Under the pieces are notes generated by a model. That model searched no databases. It worked only from the letters and a program-made list of their open reading frames with translations, and was not told where the DNA came from. A program made the translations under genes and the position numbers. Source: Hippophae tibetana (taxonomy: Eukaryota > Streptophyta > Magnoliopsida > Rosales > Elaeagnaceae). Taken from it: a DNA stretch of 64,000 bases. Shown here piece by piece: positions 24,622 through 34,900 of the stretch; within the stretch, counting starts at the first letter, position 1, and each line of letters begins with the position of its first letter. The stretch is taken from assembly GCA_037013495.1 (NCBI GenBank), contig CM072812.1, forward strand, positions 36,228,501 through 36,292,500, in the 5' to 3' direction.

Positions 24622-25874
24622 TATGAGTCTTGTTGTTCTTTTATGGCTGTGTGTTGGCTTCACATGTGGAAAATACGAAGTCTGTTTATTTTACTCAGTA
24701 TTTCTGTCTTCTTCTATGTAAAAATGGTTATTATGGATTAACAATGGACACACACATAGTTAGGTACATTATGATTAAAAGCATGTTTTACACACACACA
24801 CACCATAAGGTCAGTTTCTTTGTATACATGATTAATCATGAGTGGTAGATTTTGGTTCAGTTTAGGTGCAAGTAGTTATGAAAATTACTCTACAACTTTT
24901 GGATTGTTAAATTGGATTTTTAGCACCTTGATGAGATCATCGACAAGGGCCTCACCAGACCCCCAATGAAGTGGTTAACAAGGGTGGTCGTTGGTGGCTA
25001 TTTCATTTTATAAATACCCCTTTCATTTGGCTCTTCTTATAGATCTTTTATGCATTGAAACTTTATCAAAATTTGCTCTGAAAATTATTTTTTGAATCAT
25101 AAATTATTTTGAGTGCTTTAGTATTTATACTACAGTGTTGTGGGTAAAATAGAGTATTTGAGTGTTGAGAACTCTTAACTATTTTACTTTTTGTGAGATA
25201 ACATAATTGTGAGATTGGGTTGTGTTCTCAAATCGTTGGTAGTGTGCTATTGGTTGAGTATATTTCCCATGTAGATTATTTGTGGTTGTGGTAGAATGTG
25301 TTTACCATTGTGGATATTGGTAGTTCGTGATTGAGGGTGGTCCTTTCTTTTGATTGCCCATTTTACTAAACTTTATTGATCTTCAGTTACTAATCACACT
25401 ACATCAAGTAGTGTTGGCTTTGGAGGAAAACAAATTTCGTGTGACAAACCAAGTCGTTGTGGAGGTAATAAGTGAGGGCAGTAATAAACAGTTCAAACAG
25501 ATGTCTCGACTGATAAAGGCATTGGTGGTTTTATTTTCGTCAGGGTTGTAATTGTTTTCCTACTTAGTAAATTTGTTTCCTACTAAGTAATTTCCACAAG
25601 CAATTCGAGAATGTTACCACATAGATAAAAGCTTTATGTAGATTTATCTCATTACATATTGTATTGTACAAGCTCTATATTTTTTCTTAATACAATCTGA
25701 GTTTAAATTGTGCATGTTACAACTTATTAAAGTTTAAAATATGATTAAGTTTTAATATTCTTACTTGCCTTATATTTACTAAATAATATATACGTTGCTT
25801 AAAATTTTTTGATTGCTTTTTATTCCTACTATTGTGATATGTTAAGTGTTTAACTTTCTATTGCTTACGAGTTA
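24622..25874 (+). repeat. 3' LTR of the Sirevirus-like relic
   Basis: About 1.25 kb, collinear with 15863-16904. It includes a (CA)n run near 24793, a TATA-like tttataaataccc near 25010, and about 165 bp absent from the 5' LTR. Divergence is substantial, consistent with an old insertion. Confidence 0.8.
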
Positions 25875-26902
25875 GAAACAAATCCTTCATGTTGGTCAAA
25901 ATAGGTAAAAAAAATATCAAAATAGACCTTATCGATTCGATTGAAGGTCTAAAAGTTATGAAAATCGAATGAACCAAACTGAATATACAATATTAATATA
26001 TACTACTTTTTATAATATATTTTTAATTATTAATTTATATATTATATAATATTTAATTATAATATTATATTTATTTAAAATTCTAAAATCTAAACTAATT
26101 AATTGGTAAGCACTCTCACTCAGACACTGAAATGTTTACTTTTAAATAGGATCAATTATGAGAAACAATAACCATTTTATGCATGTTTTGTTGATTTCTC
26201 TAAGCTAATTTCTACATTTATAATGTTTTCAAAACAAAAAATGACAAAGAGTAAATATTTGCAAGTTTATTATAAATATTTAACCACCATTTTTGTGGCA
26301 AAAGAGTTAAATGGTCAACTTAATCCTTTTATTTTTTTTGGGCGTTCATCATTGTATTTTCTTATCAATTGATGTATCGAATTTAGTCTAAAATCTTTAA
26401 ATTATTAATTTTTTATACATTATTATATAGGTTATATGTTCTTGATTGATAATACGATATTTCACATAGATCTACAACTTTATCTAATGTTTGATAAGTT
26501 ATTAAACACACTTTATTTTTTAAATTTTTTCTATAATTATTCTGTAAGAAGTTTTTAATAATTAATTTTAAAAATAATTGTAATTTTATATTTGTATAAT
26601 ATGTATTAGAATAATCTTATCTTTTCTTAACGATAAATAATTAAATAAATAAAATATATGCGTAATAAATTTTAATATGCGTAATAAATTTTAAGTTAAA
26701 TCATATGATATATTTTTTATATTTTAATCATATAATATTTTTATATCATATTATAATCATATGTTTAAAATTTTCAAGTCAAACTCCGTTAAATCCATCT
26801 TATACTTTGATATGAAGGATAGTTTTTTGAGGATTATAAATCAATTAAAATTTTAATTTTTTAAAAAAACTATCAAATGTAAAACCAATTTATAAAATAA
26901 CT
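25875..26902. other. AT-rich intergenic DNA upstream of the F-box gene
   Basis: About 1 kb between the LTR and the duplication preceding the F-box/kelch gene. No coding signal was found. Confidence 0.4.
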
Positions 26903-27035
26903 CAAAAACAACCTAATAAACTTAAGCCGACCCCTAGTAACCCCTACTAATAACATAACGCCATAGTCCAAAAACAACCTAATAGACTTAAGCCCACCCC
27001 TAGTAACCCCCTACTAATGACATAACGCCATAATC
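26903..27035. repeat. Tandem duplication, 66-bp period, in the F-box gene promoter region
   Basis: Two adjacent copies beginning caaaaacaacctaata (26903 and 26969), each containing acccctagtaacccc and acataacgccata. They differ at a few positions, including one extra C. They end about 140 bp before the ATG of the F-box/kelch gene, so they fall in its promoter or 5' leader. Confidence 0.9.
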
Positions 27036-27172
27036 CAAAAGATCTGATAATTTTGGGCGTGGACTATGGTACTGGTGCCCATCATTAAGGTCCAAACATG
27101 ACATGACCAGCAAATCAAATAGCAAAACCGTACCGATCGCAATTTACAGTGTATTCTCACTTCTCACCCGCC

Positions 27173-28282
27173 ATGTCGACCACTGAACCACAAAACTCTA
27201 ACCTACCACCACCATCACCGTCAATACCTCGAGCCCTCATCCCTTCCCTCCCGGACGACGTTGCTTTGAACTGCCTAGCTCGCATCCCCAGATGGTACCA
27301 CCCTCATCTTTCTGTACTTTCTAAGCCCATTCGATCCCTCCTTTCTTCTCCATTATTCTTTACGTCTCGGTCTCTTCTAAATTCCACCCAAAACGTCCTC
27401 TACCTCACTCTCCGATCTCACAATTCTCTCTCTACCTGGTTCGCACTTTATCAAAATGCCACCAAGCATATTCTAGTCCCTATCCCACCCAATCCATCCC
27501 CTTCAATCGGCTCAGCCTACGCCGTATTGGGTTCAAAGATCTACGTCATCGGAGGCTCTATCAATGACGTTCCTTCCTCGCAAGTGTGGATTCTCGACTG
27601 CCGATTTCACAGGTGGGAACCCGGCCCAAAGATGAAAGTGGGTCGTGAGTTCGGCGCCGCCGGAGTTGTTGATGGGAAGATATATGTGATGGGTGGGTGT
27701 GTGGTGGACTCTTGGACCAGAGCTAAACATTGGGCCGAGGTTTTGGACCCGGTATTTGGCCGTTGGGAGGCTGTATCGAGCCCAGTTGAGGTGAGAGAGA
27801 AGTGGATGCACGCAAGTGCCGTGGTGGGTGGGAGAGTTTATGCTATGGCTGACCGTGGTGGGGTTGTGTATGATCCGAAAAGGGAAGTTTGGGAGGGTGT
27901 TGGGATTGAGCTTGATATGGGTTGGAAAGGGAGAGCTTGTGTGGTGAATGGGATTTTGTATTGCTATGATTTTCTGGGAAAAATTAGAGGTTTTGATGTG
28001 GGAATTGGGGTTTGGAAGGAACTTAAGTGTGTAGATAAAGGGTTTCCGAGGTTTCTTTGTGGTGCTACAATGGCTAATGTGGGTGGGAAATTGGTTGTGG
28101 TTTGGGAAGGTAAAGAAAACGGGAATGATAATGGGAAAGGGAAAGAAATGGAGATTTGGGTTGCTGAGATTGAGGTGACACAAAATGGGGATGAGTTGTT
28201 TGGGGAAATTGTTTGGCACGATAAGGTTCTTTCAGTTCCCAATGGGTCCTCCATTGTTCATTGCACGGCAGCTTCTGTGTGA
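27173..28282 (+). CDS. SKIP6: F-box/kelch-repeat protein, SKIP6-like
   Basis: F-box/kelch proteins are substrate receptors of SCF ubiquitin ligases: the F-box binds the SKP1/ASK adaptor and the kelch propeller binds the target. The single exon encodes 369 residues. ATG 27173 was chosen because no earlier in-frame ATG exists and its context (gccATGt) is favourable. A Pro/Ser-rich N-terminus is followed by the F-box at about residues 21-65 (LIPSLPDDVALNCLARIPRW). Kelch repeats follow at about 113-156 (KIYVIGG), 157-203 (KIYVMGG), 213-245 (RVYAMAD) and 252-290. The IPRWYH and VREKWMH words and overall layout fit the SKIP6 group. It faces the shikimate kinase gene tail to tail. Its target is unknown. 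No lesion is seen. Confidence 0.9.
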   Translation: MSTTEPQNSNLPPPSPSIPRALIPSLPDDVALNCLARIPRWYHPHLSVLSKPIRSLLSSPLFFTSRSLLNSTQNVLYLTLRSHNSLSTWFALYQNATKHILVPIPPNPSPSIGSAYAVLGSKIYVIGGSINDVPSSQVWILDCRFHRWEPGPKMKVGREFGAAGVVDGKIYVMGGCVVDSWTRAKHWAEVLDPVFGRWEAVSSPVEVREKWMHASAVVGGRVYAMADRGGVVYDPKREVWEGVGIELDMGWKGRACVVNGILYCYDFLGKIRGFDVGIGVWKELKCVDKGFPRFLCGATMANVGGKLVVVWEGKENGNDNGKGKEMEIWVAEIEVTQNGDELFGEIVWHDKVLSVPNGSSIVHCTAASV

Positions 28283-29219
28283 CTTTATAATGGGGTATGA
28301 AATTTCATATCTTTGCATGATTAGTGTTTGCCTAATAGATTATGTATTGTGATTTGTGATGCTTTAGTGACTGAGTTTTCTGGACATGTTTACTACTACT
28401 ATGAGAATTATAAATCTTACATACATATCATTTTATCCCCATATTTTTTATATAAAAAATGCCATATAAATGTTTTTGATAAAAGTAACAGGTTATGGAT
28501 TGATGAAATGAAAAACATTTCTTTATTGTGAGATTTCACGACCTTTTGACACAGGTTAAAATCACTGTCTTTACATGTATTACAAAAGTAAATGTGTAAG
28601 GTAAAAATGACATTTTTTGTAGTAAGAACTTTGTTTATTGAAAAAATCAGTGCTAAATTGATTTGTGTTTCTATCTGTAGGTTATAATAATCAAGTTTCA
28701 GCCAGGGAAAGCTGGAAAGGAACTGTAAGATCAAGCCCCATTCTCCAGCATTTATTCATTTCAGGATGGCCTTGTACATGCAAATTCATAAAGCAAAGCG
28801 CTTTCCAAACTTGTCAAGCACCTTTGCATAAGTGCGCTGCAAGAAGCAATAATATGGTATGTACTATGTTGATAAGTATTATTTTCCCATGTATTTCATA
28901 TTTGTTTCAATTGTATTATAATGTAATTCTCTGCTAGATTTGTGCTTTGTATGAATAAATTCATATGCAGATTTGTTTTAAGGATCATTTAAACCGTAGG
29001 CAATCTTAAAATCCTACAATGACATCATTCATTTACAAATGGTTTCTTGTTTCTTATTCACGCCCTAATGAGTAATGTCCCCAAGTTATTATGTTTTCCT
29101 GTGGTGAGTTTTGGAACTCAGAAGATCAGGTTTGTGAAAATGGGATAAACCTTATTGTTTTCAAAGGAGGTGCTATTAAGCCTTTCCACTAAAATGAGTT
29201 CCAAACAGTGCAATTTAAT
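28283..29219 (+). other. Likely 3' UTR and downstream region of the F-box gene
   Basis: No protein-coding exon is supported. A segment at about 28681-28857 is bounded by an acceptor-like ctgtag and a donor-like gtatgt and is less AT-rich, so the 3' UTR may be spliced. A candidate poly(A) signal aataaa lies near 28953. These are motif matches only. Confidence 0.35.
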
Positions 29220-29220
29220 T

Positions 29221-29530
29221 AATGTTAAAGTGCACTTTTGGTTATCGAACTTTAACTAAATTCCCACAGGTTTTCAAACTTTTAAAATGTACATTTCATC
29301 CACAAATTTTTAAAATTTCACATGTAGTTCTCTAAACTTTTAAATTATACGATTTAGTCCTCAAATTTTTAAAATTTTGCACAAATCTTAAATTTTTGAC
29401 TCATAAATATGTATTTTAGCAAACCAAGTTAGGTCTTATATACGAAATTTTAAAAGTTTATTAAATTGTAGGATTTAAAAGTTTGGAAATTTATGTGTGA
29501 ATTTAATTAAACACTTTAGCTTTTAATTTA
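29221..29530. repeat. Inverted-repeat (MITE-like) element
   Basis: The left arm (gaactttaactaaattccca...ttcaaacttttaaaa) is matched in reverse complement by the right arm near 29450-29520 (aaaagtttggaaatttatgtgtgaattt). The arms are about 50-60 bp and imperfect. It lies between the F-box gene and the hAT-type MITE. Superfamily not assigned. Confidence 0.5.
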
Positions 29531-29771
29531 AAATGTAAAACAACTATTGGTATGTTACTCCATGTCACCATGAAACTATCACATGTAAAATTCGTTTCGT
29601 AGGGTACCCGAGCATTTATTATTTTGTAACACTAACTAAAATTACTAATGTTAAGTGGGAATATGACTGAGGTGTGATGAAGCCAAATGGTCTGGTAATG
29701 TATTAGAATGTATTTTAGTGTTTTTCCCCGCTTGAAGAGGGAATGAACATCAATGTTAGTGAGGTTTGGAT

Positions 29772-30168
29772 GGGGTGTCAAACGTGCCATTCCGGTCAAC
29801 CTGTTGGCCTAATTGGTGACACGACATGACCCGTTAAATATTAGACACGGCACGCAAAGCCAACACAGGATTGGTCGTGCTTGCATGTTAGTACGAAATT
29901 AGATTCTATATAAATATATCTATATATTACTAAATATGGGTGTAACTTAGTAAATAAAGTTAATATTGGTACAGTAAAGGTGGAGGGGGAGGTTTTGACA
30001 CCCACTACCAGTATTTTTATCAAATAATGAGCTATGGTTCGTAACGGCCCGACAGGTCAGGCACAACATGACACAGTAAAGCCTACAAGTCAATAATAGA
30101 GGTATAGCACGACCTGCTAGTAAATGAGCTAGAAGTATGACCTTGCCTAGTCTTTTTGACACCTCTAG
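29772..30168. mobile_element. hAT-type MITE with 8-bp target duplication
   Basis: 397 bp. The left end reads GGGGTGTCAAAC and the right end, in reverse complement, CTAGAGGTGTCAAAAA. Flanks are gtttggat (29764-29771) and atttggat (30169-30176), an 8-bp target duplication with one mismatch. The interior words (gacccgtta, cacggcacg, aggtcgtgc) are typical of non-autonomous hAT elements with GGGTGTCAAA ends. There is no transposase. Confidence 0.72.
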
Positions 30169-30329
30169 ATTTGGATACTTTTTTTGTTAAATTTTCTCCA
30201 TTTTTTTTTATCAATTTAGAGGAAGGAGATTGGAATAACTCATAAAACTCTTCAGACTGCCAAATGCTTATTATTTTTGTTTATCTTATGCAAAAGTTTG
30301 TATTTTTTCAAGGGATTTTACTTTATATA

Positions 30330-30752
30330 TCTATTTAGTTTATAATCTATTTAATATATTAGAATTTGATCTTAATTTTTTAATTCACACAATTTAGTCA
30401 TAAAGTTTATAGATTTGATAAATTTAGTCATAAAGTTTATAGATTTGATAAATTTAGTTTATAATTTTAATTTTCATCAAATTTATTTAACTTACATTAC
30501 ATTTGATTATGATGTGACATGATTTTTTAATTCATTTAGTTCTCAAACTATTTCAAAATACATAATTTGGTTCATAATATATGACAATTTACAATTTAGT
30601 TCTCATAGTACAATATTTATTGTTAAATCAATTTGATGGAAATTAAAATTTGGATTAAATTTATTAAATTTAAAAACATTAGGACTAAATTGAGTGAATT
30701 AGAAGGTTAGGGATCAAATTATAACATCTTAAATAGATTAGACATTAAATGG
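30330..30752. repeat. Long-armed inverted-repeat element
   Basis: The left arm from about 30330 (atctatttagtttataatc) is matched in reverse complement by the right arm ending about 30752 (gattagacattaaatggat) over about 150 bp, including aatttagtc/gactaaatt words. Within the left arm a 29-bp unit (aatttagtcataaagtttat...) is tandemly duplicated at about 30402-30460. Non-coding; probably a MITE or foldback element of unassigned superfamily. Confidence 0.65.
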
Positions 30753-31992
30753 ATCCACGAGTCATTTTCTTTCTGGCTTTGTGGAAGATTGTACAAAACA
30801 TTTGATTGTTCATAAGTTTACTTAGGATGTAATGTTGGATTTGATTAGCAATAGAAAAATAGAAGGGCACGATGTCATGTGTATGAATCTGAATAACATA
30901 ATCTCTCAATTTTTTTCAAATATCAATCAATAGTTAATATGATTCAAACTTGTAATTTAAAATGAGAAAAATGATTCTTACCACTAAATTATTAGATGAA
31001 GAATAATCTATTTATCCTGGTATACTTAGTTTAGTTGTGTTATTCTTGTTTGTATTGCACAGGTCAAATTCACTAGTTTTTTTTAGTATTATGAAAAAAA
31101 AATTATTTTTTAACAATTTATTTATTTATAATGATAAAAAAATCCAATATCTTTATAATTATAAAAAATTAATAATTAAAATAAATCATGTCATTTCGAT
31201 TTGGGTGTGTTATAAGTTGCAGCTCGAATTGATACCCCTTATTGAGTCGCACCATCTCAAGAAATTTCTCCAATTTGTCATAAATACGGCAAAGCATATT
31301 GTGTGTATAATAACTGCAATGAATGGTTATGAAGGCGTAAGGCACGTATTGTGAATGTCTAGATTTTTTTCCCCTTGTAAAAGAAACAGGTATTACGAAG
31401 ACATACCAAATTTGCCTGAAGGCTACAAATGCAGAAAGAATACTTAAGTTTTATCTTAAAACATTGAAATTCAGAGAATAAATAAAACAAAAAAATTTGT
31501 ATGCAGTAGTAGTGCAACACACGACTCGACAGTTCTCAATGGAATAATTATACCATTAGTCCATGTACCGACCCACCACATGCTTTGCAAATACAAATCA
31601 TCACTTGTATTAAGTCCATGGTTCATATTCAAAACCAATGAATATTTCTTAGCATGATGATATTGTATTATGAGAACTGGGAGGGCTTAGAATAAAATCT
31701 CAATATATTTGTGATGGTAACTAGTAAGTACACCGTTAACCAGAATATGTCATGGTTTATAAATATAACTACACGATTTATAAAACAGGAAGTCAACATC
31801 TGACTCCAATTTATACAATCATTGAATCATAGCATCTTCAACATTGATATCAAGAGACTACATCCTTCGCTTATGTAACAGTTGCACACAAGGATCATGT
31901 TCCTTCACTAAAATTTAGGAGCATGGCATATTTTACAGTGAAAGAAAGACAAATATAACATACCATAGAAATGCGAGTTCAAACAACTCATC
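30753..31992. other. Spacer between foldback element and shikimate kinase 3' end
   Basis: No coding region is supported; small open frames at 31037-31354 show no domain. The right end should include the shikimate kinase 3' UTR (minus strand). Confidence 0.4.
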
Positions 31993-34900
31993 TCAGAATG
32001 CAATTTGGCCATTCTCTTCCTTCAAATAATCGTTAATTCGCTCCAGTGCCTAGCAAAAGATGTCAGACAAAGATATATAAAATGAAAGTTGACAAATGCT
32101 TCAAGTCTTAAACAAAAAAGTGTCCATGTGTTTTTACATTAGACAGTAGGTTCTGCGAGGTTAAAAAAAACATGCGAGGGAGAAAGAGAATGCATGACTA
32201 CAACAAATACTTGAAGGCACATGCAAATGAATGGGGTGAGAGAGAGACCTCAATTGCAATAGCAGTAGGTGTGAGGTTGGATAAATCTCTTTGACCCAAT
32301 TTGGCTGCAATATCTGTAGAATAAGACTAGCCCTCATTACTTATAAAGGAAGTATCCATAAGGATAAAAAGATTCGAATTCTGAGATCCTGAATTCTACA
32401 AAATGCAGAGTGATGAAATAGAAAAAAGAATGCAAGGGTAATAATAGAACCTAAAACAAATCTCCAGTATAAAGTTCACATCTATATCTAAAACATGCAA
32501 GTGAGAGCTGAAAAGGAAATAGTAAAGAAAGTACGGACACTCTACATCACTCACTCTCCAAGGAAACCCTAGCATTGGCATTGGCATATGCTTCACTCCT
32601 CTCTTCATAAATTGAAGATAGACGCTTGTAAGTCTGTTTCAAGTAATCATTAATCAAAGTAAGTTGAAGTAAAGAAAAAAACCAAACAAATGTAAGATAA
32701 ATGGCCAACCTTTTTATACACATCCCCCGACTCGTGAGGTAAAAGTGGTCGAGAGCCAGTTCCGACAGCTGCAATTCTTTGAGCCAATGCTTCCACAGGT
32801 ACATCTAGCCAAACACTAACACCCTTCTCCATGTATCTCCTAATAAACAAGAGAATTCACGTGTTCATTTACAAAGTATAAAGAAAGCAGAGTAAGAGAA
32901 AAAGGTCAAATATCTGCTTCCTGAAACTCATAGTCATACCAGTTGATTGGCCGAACAACTGCACCTCCACCAGTTGAGGCAACAAGACGATGCATCAAAG
33001 AGAGCTTCTGCAGTATCTCAGTCTGATATGCAAAACAATATGTAAACTACAATTGAAAAACCAGACAATGCAAAAACTACATGGTATGATACGCTCTTCT
33101 AAGGTCATTTTGGAATTTGGCTCCATTTCTAGTACATCAAAGTTCACATGTTTAAGAAACTCTATATAATGATTCCAAAATAAGAATATCATTCCATAGA
33201 AACTTTTCTACAAAGTAGGGTGTCCCTGTCATGCAATAGAAAAATATTTAAGACAACTATAAACTTATTGTTGAGCATAAAGAAAATAAGACAAGTGCTA
33301 CAAATGATGTTAGTCAAGGTTCCACGTCAACCTCAAGTTGTTAAATGGCTAATGATTACTTGCTGCATTAGTCTAGTTAGTTTCAAAGATGAATCATGTG
33401 ATGCTCAGTTTGTTAGACGTGGTGTAAGCCTATAAATAGGCATGTATAGCACTCATTGTATTCATTCAGAAAGTTTAATGAAAGTTCTTTCAGTCATGCT
33501 CTCTTCCTTTCTCATTCATTTTCTTTGCCATTCTGATTAATCCTAGAGCTTTCTCAGGAAAAGTTTTCATGGTATCAAAGTTGCAAACATCACCTATAAA
33601 TCAAAATCGATCCAGTCAAGTGACTAATCGAGATTCTTCTTCTGGTATTGTCATTAGCAATGATTAGATCGACAAATTTCTGATCACTTTTCACAATCAA
33701 TTGGTGGTTGTGAAGCTAGATTGAAACAATGACATGATTTGGAAGAAACAAATTTCAAGAATTCTAAGACACTATGATCTAGAAGAGTGCGTTCTTAGAT
33801 CTAAGAAATGTCCTTCAAATACTCAGATGATGGAAAGATTAGTGTTGATTATATGTATAGGACCAAACAAGGTCAAATGATCTGTTCTTGATTAATCACA
33901 GCAATGGCTGAAGAACTGATGAAAGAGGTTGCTGATTGGGACTTTTTGCAAAGATGTGGTTAATACTTGAGGGTTCCTTTGCTTCTCACTCTAGTGCCAA
34001 AAAAAATCAGTATAAGTCTGAGTTAAGTAACATTAATAATGGATCAGTCAGTATAACTGAGTATGTGATGAGGATAAAGGATTGTAAGACAATTAGCAGC
34101 TTGTGGTTATACTGTATCTGAAACAGATCAAGTTTGCTCTATACTAAATGGAATAGATAGAGACTATGACGCAGTTCATGCAAGTGTTTCAGGCAAGACT
34201 GATATATTGACAGTTAGAGAAGTACAATACTGGAACTTCATGATTCTTAGAAGGAATTGTTACTACTAGCTACAAATCTGGCTCAGAAGCATGATCAATA
34301 CAAGGCTTCAAGTGTTCTAGCACGACTTTAACAAAAAAATTCTAATCATCCTCAGTCATAGTTTCAAGGCCAATCTAACAATAATAGAGATCGGTTTAAT
34401 TATTACATTAGAGGAAGAGGCCATGGTAGATATTTCAACAACTATAATCGATCACAGTGCCAACTGTGTGGCAAAAAGGTCACCTTGTGGCAAAGTCAGT
34501 ATAGATTTGATCAAAATTGCTGGCCATCTTCTAGTTCTAACAATCAAAATCGATTAGGCTCTCAGGCTCCTTTTTCGAGTGGAAACACTTCTCATTCACA
34601 ACCTCAACTTTCTTCTAATCAGTCTTCACAATCTCAAAATTCTGCTCTCACACAAACTTTTCTTCCAATACCTGATGTTGTTTCTTATCCATGCTGGTAT
34701 GTGGACTCAGAAGCCACACACCATGTCACAGCTCATCCATGTAATTTTGTTACAAAATCTGAATACCCAAGCTCGGAACAACTTCACATAGACAATGGTT
34801 CTGGAATGAATATTGTTCATACATGTACTTCAGCCTTCTCTCAATAGACTCGCTAGAACTTTCATTTCAAAAGATATGCTTCATGTTCTTGATGTTGCAA

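Larger units (their letters stand above)
15863..25874 (+). mobile_element. Sirevirus-like copia relic lacking pol
   Basis: Long direct repeats (15863-16904 and 24622-25874) flank a 7.7-kb interior. Reading plus: a decayed UBN2-type gag begins at 17063, a zinc knuckle lies near 18950, and a coiled-coil-like gag extension follows at 19330-19630. A second knuckle-like segment sits at about 20130, an env-like ORF at 20890, a polypurine tract at 22378 and another right before the 3' LTR. This layout (large gag, ORF downstream of the pol position, repeated polypurine tracts, long LTRs) matches the Sirevirus lineage of Ty1/copia. Protease, integrase, reverse transcriptase and RNase H could not be found, so pol appears deleted between about 20400 and 20830. 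I found no convincing primer binding site or target duplication, which suggests considerable age. Confidence 0.72.

Noticed and set aside
27149..27172. Upstream GTG as start of the F-box protein
   Set aside because: Plant nuclear genes rarely start at GTG. ATG 27173 has a good context and fits the family N-terminus.
27533..28219. Long open frame (228 codons) on the minus strand opposite the F-box gene
   Set aside because: Its composition (Asn, Pro, His, Thr rich) is what the reverse of a GC-richer coding exon produces. The plus-strand frame has clear F-box and kelch motifs.
31037..31354. Small gene of 105 codons downstream of the foldback element
   Set aside because: Lys, Asn, Phe and Ile rich text typical of AT-rich non-coding DNA, with no motif or splice context.
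32940..33022. Suspected CT insertion and frameshift in shikimate kinase exon 6
   Set aside because: A first reading suggested two extra bases. Rechecking gives 83 nt, in phase with both neighbours.
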